From assembly GCA_963402885.1 (NCBI GenBank), contig OY727093.1, positions 13,279,501 through 13,343,500 on the forward strand: a stretch of 64,000 nucleotides of DNA, read 5' to 3'. This DNA is from Antedon bifida (Eukaryota > Echinodermata > Crinoidea > Comatulida > Antedonidae). Shown in pieces: positions 43,118-55,100 of this stretch. Under the pieces are notes generated by a model, which had not been told where the DNA came from, did not search any database, and worked only from the letters and a program-made list of their open reading frames with translations. Position 1 is the stretch's first letter. Each line of letters opens with the position of its first letter. The translations under genes and the position numbers were made by a program.

Positions 43118-45139
43118 TATTATTTACTACTTTTAACCAGTTTTAACACACCGCCACAACCCGGTATCACGACGATTTAAACACAGGAACTAATTCAGTA
43201 TGTACATGTAATCTTCTTTTAAAGGGTTTGCTGCTGCCAAACCACACAGCGTACTTCCGGTATAATATGCGCGTTTGTTATTGGCAAACTCGTCATCTTG
43301 TTGAAACACTTCATAAAAAAGAGACAATCATCAGCTTTAAAGAAAATCGTAGCAATCTTCAATCCATGAAAAATACACGCAATCGTGTCTATAGCTCTGT
43401 AAGTGTTTGAATAGACAGAGATTAGTCATTATGTAGAATGCTTTACGATAAACAGTTTTTAAAATATATTTCAAAAAACATTCATTATTTTAAACACCGC
43501 GTGTTTGATCCCTCGAACTAGTCACACTGGTTATAAATTTATGATTGACGACATTTAATAACTGCGATTGTTATACTTAGATTTAGATTTATACCCCCAT
43601 GATCTAACTATAAACCTCAAAGCAAGGTTAGCCGGAATGTAATAAATATACGTCTCGCCTATTACACTTCATCTGTATTTCTCTATTAATATAATTAAAA
43701 ATGATGATGATTTTATAAATACGACAAGTTTAGATACAGAGCAAAATAAGCGTAAATCATCGGCACTGTCAAATTAGGAAATCAATATACAAAAAATAAT
43801 ACGCTAAAATTAATATGATTATGTTAAAATGAATATGCAAAAATATGATTACGTTAAGAAATGAATTTGCTAAAATTATGATGTATGTTAAGAAATGAAT
43901 TTAAAAAATGAATGTGTTAAGAATACGTTAAGAAAAATGAATACGCTAAGATATGAATACTCTAAGAAATGAACATATTAATGAATATTTTAAGATATCA
44001 AGATTATGAAATGTCATTATGAAATGAATATATTTTAGTAATAAAAGAAAAAAAAACTGCCAAATTAGCACGGTACTCAGTGACGAATAAGCAACTCTAA
44101 ACAACGTAAATGTAAAAACCATTTTCCGAGGATGCTAGGTTTCTACTAATTCAGAACTGAAACAAATGTTCAGAACTGAAACATATAAAGTAGTCATTAT
44201 TTGTTTAAAGTGCAGTTTAAAAACAAAACAAGAACATTTACGCTGGAATTTGCAGTGTAGACTCATCCGGGTAGACCAAAGAAAAAAAGTTAACTGCCCG
44301 ATACTGGCGGCGAAAACGCAATCAAAGCATGAACACCTCGTAATGACTTATTATTTCTAAAACATTACCTAGTGTTAGTATTAATTACAACATTAAATGT
44401 AATTGGACTAAGTGCAGAGTTTATTGACCGAAATAATGTTTTATTTCTCAATTACTTTTACCGGTTCTCATCGTCTACTTTAACCACAGTCGAATCCTGT
44501 TTTGGTGAACATACTTCCTCTCAAACAAAATGGAGATACACGCAACTTCCACGAAACAAATTGAAATTTTTCACAGAAATGTAAAGAGAACGTTTTATTT
44601 TAATACTGATTAAAAGTTCCATTATTTAATACAAAATTTTACTTACAATTTGCAGCATTGAAATCTATTTTACAATTAATATAAAATTAATACAAATCAA
44701 TAAAACATGATTATGGTCCAAATCACTGTTTCTACATCATTTTATTTTTTCTTTTCAATTTTTATTATCGTTATACTTTAGAGAAGATATCAAAATCTTG
44801 CCGCCCTGAAGAGACAGCTTCATATTCACAGACGGTGCTTATTACTGGGTGCTGCTTGTCGCCCTCCTTTTGTTCAATGCATGCATGCGTTTTTTAAAAC
44901 ATAAACATAACTTTTAATCTATTGTAACTATAGATGTATATTTATCTAATAAAAATATATATTTCGAGATGCTTGCTTTGTTTTGTAAGCCAACAAAAAA
45001 AAAGTGACATGTTGAACTACCATATTTAACCCCTCCCAAAAACATCCAACCCCATCCCAATATCCAACCAACCACTTTTCGTATTTAAAACCCACCTCAC
45101 TCAATCCAACCATACCAATCCAAACACACTTCAGCTGTA
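43118..45139. other. intergenic region
   Basis: It holds the promoter of the type I membrane protein gene near 43118 and the 3' side of the HSD11B1-like gene near 45139. I see no conserved exon. A degenerate tandem repeat lies at 43790-44030, and a C/A-rich low-complexity stretch at 45025-45130. Confidence 0.6.
43790..44030. repeat. degenerate 'ACGTTAAGAAATGAAT' tandem repeat
   Basis: About ten imperfect units of roughly 20-26 bp are built on 'tacgttaagaaatgaat' with variants such as 'tatgttaaaatgaatatg' and 'tacgctaagatatgaatac'. Divergence suggests an old array. Confidence 0.6.
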
Positions 45140-48107
45140 CTACTTTTCAGCATCAGGTTTTATTTGAAATCTGACGGCGCTGTCTATAATATCAGGGATC
45201 CAATCACGTAAAAGAACCAAAGGTTTCATGGAGAAAGGAAAATAAACTTCACGTTGTCTAGTAACTGTACCTTTGATGATTGCCAAAGCAGTGTCACTTG
45301 CAGAGGTTTTAAATAAAAAGTCGGTGTTCAATACATCCTTGGAAAATTCTACAGCATTTGTTGTGTTAATACTCCCTGTTGAATGGAAAAATAAAAGAGA
45401 TGAATGCAATGATGTCATCATTTAAGGTGTGTGACATCACAGTAATGAGGGCTAATGCTAAAATAAACATATATACAAAGCATGCTTGTTGATGTTGTGC
45501 ACTCTTTGTGTTCATAATCAGTGTACCATGCCTCATCAAATATATTGTGTCAGTTCTGGGGTACATATCATTTCGCAACCTGAGCTGCACTGACGAGATC
45601 TAATAAGATTGAAACAGTACTGTCTGCAGATTGGATTATATATACATATATAAGTTACCTACCAATAATACACAATGTTATGGACACATCTTGTTCTTTA
45701 AAGATCAGCTCCTGTCGTAATGCACCAAAAAAGCCACCAAGAGCAAACTTGGAGGCACTGTAGGATGCCGAGTATGGTATGCCTACTTTTCCTAAAGAAA
45801 GAACAAATCCAACATTATTGTTCCTATAAAAATCCAGTATAACATTCATATGCTGGTATTATTAACTGCAAATATGAAGCATACTCACTATAGAATAGTA
45901 TAATATATTTGAATAATATCCTTTTATATATTTACATTATTTGTAGCTAACTTGAGAGCCACAATATTATAGAGGGGGCTATTACACAATTGTATTATCT
46001 CTATTAATAAATACTGGTTAAGAGAATTCTCATAATACGAAACAGTATCTACAGCAACTACTGTACCTGCAAAAGATGAAACCACTGCAATAGATCCATT
46101 ACTAGCATCTAACATTGGTAACGCTTCCGTTGCTAGACTGACATATGCATTAAAATTTATGTTGATGACATCATTCAATCTCTCCATATCACCTTTCCAT
46201 GTTGTCAAGTAGTTTGACGTTATATGGTTTAGTATGAGATAGTCTAGGCCACCAAATTTATTTTTAGCTTCTTGTATAAGCTGTTTGGTGTGATTCATAT
46301 TTCCCATGTCGAGTGGGAGATAGAAGGCCTCTTCTGCACCTAATTCTTTACACTTTGCTACAACCTAAAATAAAGCAAAAAATATCTACCATAAAATTCT
46401 TAATATAATGTTACTTTTACTTCAGTTCTATAAGCTTATTACTTATTATTTCCTATATAAATTACTTAAATATATATCCATAACCAACAAGGCCTGTGGT
46501 TACATTTTGTTAAATCCCAGGTTTCAGCCAAAGGAATCGAGTCATATTTATATAAAAACAACCAAGATAGCAAAAGCTGTGTTACCTTGTGTAGCACTGC
46601 CTCCCTCCGTGCAGTTACAATAATTTTAGCTCCAAATCGTGCATAATGGTAGGCAATCTGCTCACCAATACCAGTGCTTGCTCCTGTTATCACAACTCGT
46701 TTCCCCTTAACCGATTCTATATCGGTAGAAATAGAACACAGATTTTTGGTGGTTATGCAAAATGGATAATGTATTGCATCCACTTCAGTACTCAGGGTGA
46801 CAAGTTATAGTGGGTTCATGCATAATATTGTCTCACAAGTTTTTAAAAAATGGACAATTGAAATGCTACAAAAATTATCAGTATATATGCACGGTTTTGT
46901 TTAACAGTGCTTATGCACGGTTTTGTTTAACAGTGCTTATGCACGGTTTTGTTTAACAGTGCTTAAGCACGGTTTTGTTTAACAGTGCTTATGCACGGTT
47001 TTGTTTAACAGTGCTTATGCATGGTTTTGTTTAACAGTGCTTATGCACGGTTTTGTTTAACAGTGCTTAAGCACGGTTTTGTTTAACAGTGCTTAAGCAC
47101 GGTTTTGTTTAACAGTGCTTAAGCACGGTTTTGTTTAACAGTGCTTAAGCACGGTTTTGTTTAACAGTGCTTAAGCACGGTTTTGTTTAACAGTGCTTAA
47201 GCACGGTTTTGTTTAACAGTGCTTATGCACGGTTTTGTTTAACAGTGCTTATGCACGGTTTTGTTTAACAGTGCTTTATTAGATTAAAAAGCAAATTGTA
47301 CTGTATGCCTCACTTGTATTTGTTATGAAGGTACAGTACAGTATGTCACACCATACAACTTTTTATTTACAACTTATGGGAGTATGGGCTGTTTTGCATC
47401 TTCTACTCATATTTGTGGGTCTTTATTATGACCAAAACCAATAGAGGGTGCTATAACATATCAAAAGTGAAAAAATAATTAAAAATTGTCATGCAATTTT
47501 TAAAAGTCGACAATAAATGGTTATTAATTCACACAAAATCACATATTTAAACAGCAGCATCAATTACAATTTATTAGAAATATATTTTGTTTAATACAAA
47601 AAATTAACATTAAAATAAAAGGCCTAAATGAAAAAATACAACAGTCATTCAAAACTATCAATTTAATAATAGTTAATCGTTAATCCAAGTATACTGTGGG
47701 TATAGTGTAGCCTAGCTAGTCTAGCACATACCTACAATCTAGGGCCTAGGCCTAACTAGAAAGGTAGAGCTAGGCCCCTACTCTAGTACTACTCTAGATC
47801 AGTACTAGTAGTAGAAGTGGCATAACTGTGGGCATAGCCTAGTAGTGTAGCTAATACCACGTCTACCTAATTGGAAAGATGGAGTGGTGTAAGGGGCTAG
47901 AGCCTCTATCTAGACTAGGCTACACTTTTTCTCCTCTACCTCTCTCTATTCTAGTCTAGGCCTAGCTAGCACCGCTTGATTTGAGGAGTATACTGGCAGA
48001 TTATTTGCACATTTCTACAAACCTTCATCAAATCCATCATACATAAAATAGGCAACTGCAACCATTAAACAAAGTACATACAACACATTCTTGGTAAGGA
48101 ACGCCAT
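45140..48107 (-). CDS. HSD11B1L: 11-beta-hydroxysteroid dehydrogenase 1-like SDR
   Basis: This is an ER-membrane short-chain dehydrogenase of the HSD11B1/HSD11B1L group that uses NADP(H) to interconvert hydroxyl and keto groups; its substrate here is unknown. Exons 48023-48107, 46586-46716, 46067-46364, 45663-45791 and 45140-45375 keep phase and give 292 residues, equal to human HSD11B1. Residues 1-28 form an N-terminal signal-anchor (VLYVLCLMVAVAYFM). The cofactor motif is TGASTGIG (39-46), LILNHIT is at 115-121, and the catalytic triad is Ser169 (VVSSFAG), Tyr182 and Lys186 (YSASK). For exon 2 I chose acceptor 46716 over an in-phase upstream one at 46782, which would add 22 unmatched residues. 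Assignment to HSD11B1 versus HSD11B1L is not settled. A 26-bp minisatellite lies in intron 1. Confidence 0.92.
46887..47276. repeat. 26-bp minisatellite, about 15 copies
   Basis: Near-identical units contain ACGGTTTTGTTTAACAGTGC followed by TTATGC or TTAAGC. The T/A alternation at one position splits units into two types arranged in blocks. It lies in intron 1 of the HSD11B1-like gene. Confidence 0.95.
47690..47975. other. CTAG/GGCCTA-rich tract
   Basis: About fifteen CTAG tetramers fall in 285 bp, many as 'ggcctaggcc' or 'cctagctag'. The tract lies in intron 1, just after HSD11B1-like exon 1. Similar clusters occur in the AP4E1/GTF2E2 gap and OAZ intron 1. Function is unknown. Confidence 0.5.
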
Positions 48108-49193
48108 AGCTATATTATTGACCTTGACCACCTAATAAACTACATGAATGAATGAATAGCATTTCATAACTAAACACATGCTGTGTTCGATTCAGTCGGT
48201 CACATGACTTTATATCCAGGGACGTGTGTTACGTAACTACGGTATTTACTTCACATTACGTCATCGGAATGCGTATCGACAGTGAAGAGGCCCACTTTTT
48301 GACTCCGGACTACAGTATAAAAAAGACAGGCTTTTAGTACAGATATTCAATCATGTTTTTAAAGAATAAAAGATGCTATATTTTCTACAATTTTGTATCT
48401 GACAACCACCATAGTCGATAAGTGACTAAGTATGCAACGCCATATAAAAAAAGAATTGTACAAATAAAGTGATAGAATTTGCTCTTTTCTTTAATGATCC
48501 ACTGAAAGTAATGTGAAATGTAAACTAAACGATCTTCATCAAATTCATAGATTAATTGAATAATTTTGGTCATTATATTATATAATTGAATTTATATTAA
48601 AGAAAAACTATTTATAAATGCACAGTGATTCCTAATCAATGTTTTTTCAAATCTGCTGCATATTTCAAGAATTTATCCTTAATATCCATCTAGAAATTAT
48701 TATAGAACAATCTTTATCAAATTTTAATCTATCAATCACGTCTTGTATTAAGACATAATTTACATAATTGTTAATAAATATATAATCCAACATATATACA
48801 TCACATGAATATAGCAGAGATGGCAACTAAAAGTAATATTCATCCCCCCTTTGCTGCTACAATTAATATATCTAGCTCCCTCTATAATTACCATATAATT
48901 ACCACATCTAGCACTCTGCAGTTGTTAACGTGAGTAGGTTATAATGTTTATATCTCCCTCTGGTTTAATGTTGAGCTTTGTATTACTAACGAATAGGAAG
49001 CGATTAATATATTTAATTTATTGATAAATGCTGGTAGATGTTGGAACATTTCGTACCATTGAAATAAAAACAGAATTTAATTAGGCTAAGTTTGTACTAC
49101 ATAAACATTATTTGAATAAAGAGCTATAAAAAGTTTAGGATGATATGATTGCCTTGACCAACTCTGTTCTTAATCTCCAGTTGAGTCTCTAAA
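48108..49193. other. intergenic region with HSD11B1-like promoter
   Basis: It separates the HSD11B1-like start from the 3' end of the EGF-receptor-like gene. The first 160 bp hold three exact bZIP/bHLH-type palindromes, listed separately. A minus-strand AATAAA (plus 'tttatt') at about 49017-49022 is a plausible poly(A) signal for the upstream receptor gene. No exon was seen elsewhere. Confidence 0.6.
48199..48263 (-). promoter_or_regulatory. palindromic site cluster upstream of HSD11B1-like gene
   Basis: GTCACATGAC (48199-48208, an E-box of MiT/TFE type), TTACGTAA (48229-48236, PAR-bZIP type) and TTACGTCA (48256-48263, ATF/CRE-like) occur 92-156 bp upstream of the ATG. The matches are exact; binding is inferred. 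Confidence 0.4.
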
Positions 49194-52100
49194 TCACCTA
49201 TTTAGTGATCCATAGTTATTGCCTGTTGGAAAGACAGCCTTCCCAACTCTTACTGATTTTGGACCAAATTCAAGCTCATTATATCCATCTTGGACTTTGT
49301 TTTCCTTTTGTAGTCTGCCATAATTGCTGTTATTTCCATTGAGCTTACTCCTTTCTGAACTAATTCGTTTCCGCCTCTTGGCACTGTGACCTAACAAGTC
49401 ATATTCATTCTTTTTACTTTTAACAACAGGACCTAATGTATGATGTCGCATCAATGGGTTTGTCACTTCTTCGTATGTGTCAGAGACTTCAAATGATTTT
49501 GACGGACCCGACACATTAATGGTGATATCCTCATAGTTATTAGGAACGGGTAAACATTTATCGGTTTCTCCATCACTGATGCTATCGTAATCATCATCTT
49601 CATTTTCTGGTACCATTGGTTCCAGAACGTAATACTGATGCTGCGACGACATAGGTTTTGGTTCGTCAGTTTGAGCTTCGTTAAGGAAATCATAACAATT
49701 ATTTTCAGAATTGCCTATTTTATCAGAATCTTTTCTCTCTATTGATGAATAAGCTTCATCGTAAAAATCCGCATTGCTATCTGTTGGTTTATCTGGTGTT
49801 TCGCATGTGTTTTGTGCTGGTAGCGCTGGCGGAGTTGAATATGTGTACTCGTTAAAGCTGCTTGTTGAGTGACACATGTTAATCTCAACCTCTGTGTAAC
49901 TGTTATCATCAAGATCAATTGGACAAGAAGTTGAGTTGCTCGCTATAATATCTGGTGTGTCGCCCTCTATATGTAAGCGAGTAGTGAATTCACATACGCC
50001 ACTGTCACCAGATGAAGTGAACGTCTGTATTGTAGTCCTCATATTGTAAGGTCTATCAGTACCTTAGATACAAACAAATGTAAACAAAAATAATAATGTG
50101 GGTGCATAATAAATATTCAATAACGTTATGTGGATAGGAAAGGGAATTTTAAGAAGAGTCAAACTTTATGAATAAGAATACAGTACATAATAATAGATCA
50201 GTTGGCTCTTCCAATCTTCACTTTTCTCACTCTGCTTCCACATGAAGTATACTACCACATTCAAATTGCCTAGTAAAACTATACACACCAGGGCCTCAAC
50301 ACTTTTGTTTGGTATGCACCCCGATGTGTCTAGAGATTTGATAGACAATGTGAAAGGGTACAATATTAACATTAATCATTAATTATATAGCACCCATTTC
50401 TATTAAAAGCTCATAATCAGCGCCTTTTCTTAAATTTGTAGGATTGTTAGCTTAACATTACTAGAAGTAATTAAATGATATAAAGATAGATTAATACAGG
50501 CGGTTTTGCGTATGATGGGTGATGTCGGCCATCCCCTAAATGATCAATTTATTCGATCCCGAAATGGTAAGCTCTGTGTCCCTAAGACAAGAACAAACCG
50601 ATCCCGTTTCCCACAAAAAAGATAGGATACTGTAGAGTTAACGTATCATTGTGCAATTCTTCCTTTTTAATATTGTATTTTTAATAGTTTTAATAATTTT
50701 ATGATAGAAGCTTTAATCTGTATGTATTATATATAACCTAGCTTTTAATGTATTTTTGTGTATTTTATTGTAATCTTCTGAATTTGTATATATATCTTTT
50801 TTTATATTTCATGCCAGTTTTTAATGTATTTCCATTTTATATTACTATGGACAATAAAATAGTATCAGTACTAGCATGTGTACTGTGAGCTAAATTCCGT
50901 ATAGAAAGTAATAACAGAAAACATGGCTTGTATGTAAAAACGTTTAAACTTTGCTTTGTTCCATATCAATTCATTATTCACTACTGTAATCATGTTTCTA
51001 TTGCATAATTAAACTTGTCCTAACAGAATTCAACAAAGTAAAAGTTGAAATTTTGAATCAATGTTCATTGTTCTTCTTGCATACATTTTCTTGAAAGAAT
51101 ATTTGCATGCCAAACAGCTGAAATTTCCCACTTGTGGTGCCGATAAAATATACAAAAAATCATAAGTTATTCATTCAACATCCCGAGGGAATCCCTAAAA
51201 TCTCTGTTTGAAATGTTGAATATAAAATTTATGTAATCGACCTATATGCTGTCATTAAATATGTGCAGTCAAACTCATTATTTTATATTCATGAAATAAA
51301 TAAATAATGTAAGTTAAAAAACATAAGAAATTAGTTGGCATCCCATAGAAATGCATACAAATCTTTGTTTAAAATACTGTGTATGGAATTTATAAACTTG
51401 GCCTATTAGTTTATCATAAAATATAGTCTACTACATTCTGTTTGATTAGTTAGAGTTTTCAGCATTACCATGTATACAATGTGTTTCATTAACAACATAA
51501 CCGGAATACATACCATTTGAAGAGTTAATAGACACGACATCATTCATATTTTTAGACCTTGACCCATGTTTGTACCTAGTAATATAAAAGAGAGAACACA
51601 TAATCAGTATCTAACTGTTGAAGATTAAATCATACTTTGAATAGGTTATTTTGTAGTTTTAATTAATTGAATCACTTGCGTAAAATTAAACAAATATTTT
51701 CACTTATAAAATCAACCAAAAACTATAAGACTTTTTTTAAGGTAAATAATTTGGGTTTCTTTCGATCCAATTTTTGGTCAAAGTGGATAACTAGTATGTG
51801 ACATTAAAATGTCATATTTAACAATACTTTAAAGTGATTTTAAACCATATGTACATACAAATATGGATTTTAACTCATCATGGACCATGACTTGTCCGTA
51901 CATATATAAATATACACACTTGTTTGGTAACCCTCTTAGCTACTTTTCAGAATGTATATCTCATTATATTATTCTATGATGTTCACATATTTCTTTGTAA
52001 CAACAATTCATGCTTAAGCAATTATTCATAATATCATTGCAATGTTACTGCATTCCAGACATTTGATATTCTACTCATGTCCAAGGAATAAATTCATAAT

Positions 52101-55100
52101 GTTCTCTAATTTCATTCACTTCCAACATGATGTATTTCATGTGAACTCATATTTGAAATGATTTGGAATGTTTAAACCAATTATACTGAATATCACATCA
52201 ACAGATTTCAATAGTGGATTGTAAGTTTATGGTGCCACTGTATATTAGTGGCTAAGTTGAAAATATATCAAACAGTGGTAAAGAAGGGGGAGGGGGGAGG
52301 GGGAGACAGACAATCTTTTATTTAATGGGGTTTAAGGACAAGAACTCACATACATTGATGTACTAGAGACAGATACTGGTATGCAGAGAGAAGAACTGGC
52401 TGTCACAATGGCAGATAGGAAATTATGGAGGAATCTAGTCATATAAATTTGGGAATTTTGGTCCCGGAATAAGTACTTAAGTAAAGGACACTAGTGTAAG
52501 GACGACAGATGGGAAAGAAGACTACTTTATAATAATTATAATTATAATCTAATGGATTGTGTGGGAATACAGTACAGTATGTCTACAAACTTTTCTTGTA
52601 ATGCAAATTAAATGCTATGAAAAGTTTATTGCGAAATGTCACTGAGCAATTGTACATTTTTGGAATTAAATGCATTGCGGATACAGACTAATAAATGTAA
52701 TTGGAAAATTAGTTATGTGAATTGCATAGAATAATTGCATATTAGATTGAAAGATATGCTATACATCAAACGTGCCAAATTTTGCCTGTTTAGGTTCTTT
52801 GATAATGGCCACACGATTTTGGATATCGGCCAAAATTATACTAACTTTTGAAATATTGTATTTTAACTAAATGATATATTTAAATGACCAAGTGATTGTG
52901 TTGAATAAGACAATTTATATGACACCTAAATAAATTTCTGTCATTTGATTGGATGACTGTGGGTCACTTGGCATGAAATAGTATGTACTGTTTCGTGATC
53001 ATGTAATAGTACTGCACTTTTTTCAGCATAAAATCCAATAGCAGCATTTTCTTTACGACGCAACTCTCCTTCACAACAAGATCAGAACAATGGCAATGAC
53101 AAGAATTTACTTAAGATGTTCTATAAAACAAATAATGAATGTTTTTATATTCTTGAATGGTAGAAATAATTTTATTCGGTGTAATATGAAATTCTATTAT
53201 CACTCAGGCTTCACCTCGTGAAAATAAAAATTAATTTTTCACCTCATGAAATTGTTTGTATTGCACTCATAAACAATCATTATTTGCAAGGAGTGACCAT
53301 GTGTTTTAAACTTTTACTAATAGTCAGCTAAAACTTTATGAGATGTCAGGTTTATGTTTATTGAAAGTAATCAAATATAATGTACCACCATAATTGTTTA
53401 ATATAATATCAAAACATTTGATTTTCATTTTCTTCACTGTTTGATAAACTATTCTAAGGTGTATATTCTTTTACTGTAGTGATTCCAATCAATGATTGAG
53501 TTGAATTAATATCATGGTTGAATGGAAGTGTCTTGTCCTTTCCTTTTATAAAAAGATTTTAAACTTTGATAACCCAGATACAATATACTGTATAAATCAT
53601 TATCTTTTTTTTTTTTCTCCTCATTGTGGTATCTCTAGATAAAAGATTTGAACTTTGTTAAGACTGGTTTTATTTTATATCTTTCTGAGAGGATCTTTGA
53701 CAGTATCCTTGAAATCACAGATCTTTTCACTATCTAATTCAATAAAAGTTCATTCAATCAATTTTTACGGGCAACCTCCATATAATCAGTCAAAAGAAAT
53801 AATAAATTTCCCAACATTTCAAATTTTCAGAAAACGTAAAGTGTGGTTAGTGGAATTGCATATAAACCTACTTTAGTATTGGGAAATTATACATATTTTC
53901 ATAAAGAGAAATAGGTCTGTTTTTTTATTTTATAATACATTGTCAAAAAAGATTTATACGATTACGAGAGGCTATCAAAAATCATTGTGTGCATTAAATT
54001 CTCAAATAGGCTCCAGAGATTCTATAATGTTTATTACATTGAATATCACAAGACACAGAAGCATTGTTTATGGCTTTTTGTAAATTGCTTGGCAAGAACA
54101 AAATTATAAAAATAATAAAATCAATTTTTCTATAATCTCTAGGCTCTACTTTTTAACAATATAATTTATTCGTTATTATTTTTTTCCAATTTGTCTTCAA
54201 TTTCTGAATTTCTGTTTGCAGTTTAAGTAACATTTGTGCAGGCAGAGTAACGTCTAGAGTTATAAATACAGAATATCGCAATAAATATAAAGTTACTTAA
54301 TCATGGATTATTGTCATCCAGAGTATGATAGAAATATGAACATTTTTGCTTTTCTTCTTATAACAATATACTAATTTTCATCACAATTATAACATAAATG
54401 ATATTACAATTTATCAAAGTGTCACAGAAAGTGGTTCCCTCCGACTTTAGTGGGGGTGGGGGGATATTAAAAGCTACGAGGTGCCAACTCATCTAAAATA
54501 ACCATGCAGAATTTATTAATATCAATAAGTTTTGTTGGCTATAATGGATTCCCACTCCTTTAGCCATTTTTTCAACAGGGCCAAGATTTTGGTAAACCTC
54601 TACTCCAAATGATGCACTGGGTAAATAATTGACAGTAAATAAATGTTAAATAATAATACAAACCCTTTCTGATAGATCCTTGTACCAATGAGAATGATTA
54701 ACATAAAAATTAGAAGAAAACTCAGTGTTGAGGCTGAGATGATGATAAACAAAGGAAAATCACTATCTCTTTCTTCAAGTACATAATTCATAGCAATTGT
54801 AGAAGGACCTGAAATAAAAAAAAACAAATATAAACATCAGTATATATTTGATTAATATTGCATTGCAATATAAAAAGTTATGTTATTTATGTTAAATATT
54901 GATACATAAAGAATTAGCGGATTCAAGATTTTTAAAGAACAGGAGGAGCGGGGTGAAAGAAAGGAGAGAAGGTGCTGTCCCTACTGTTCTATCTTTTATT
55001 TAATATCTACAAAATGTAAAGGAAGACAGGCCAGAATCCCCCAGACCTTAACATTTGTACATCAAAGAGCATAAGAATGTATTATACTGGGAATACACCA

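Noticed and set aside
46586..46782. Longer exon 2 of the HSD11B1-like gene (acceptor at 46782)
   Set aside because: It keeps phase but inserts 22 residues absent from the family; the acceptor after 46716 gives the family length of 292. An alternative isoform cannot be excluded.
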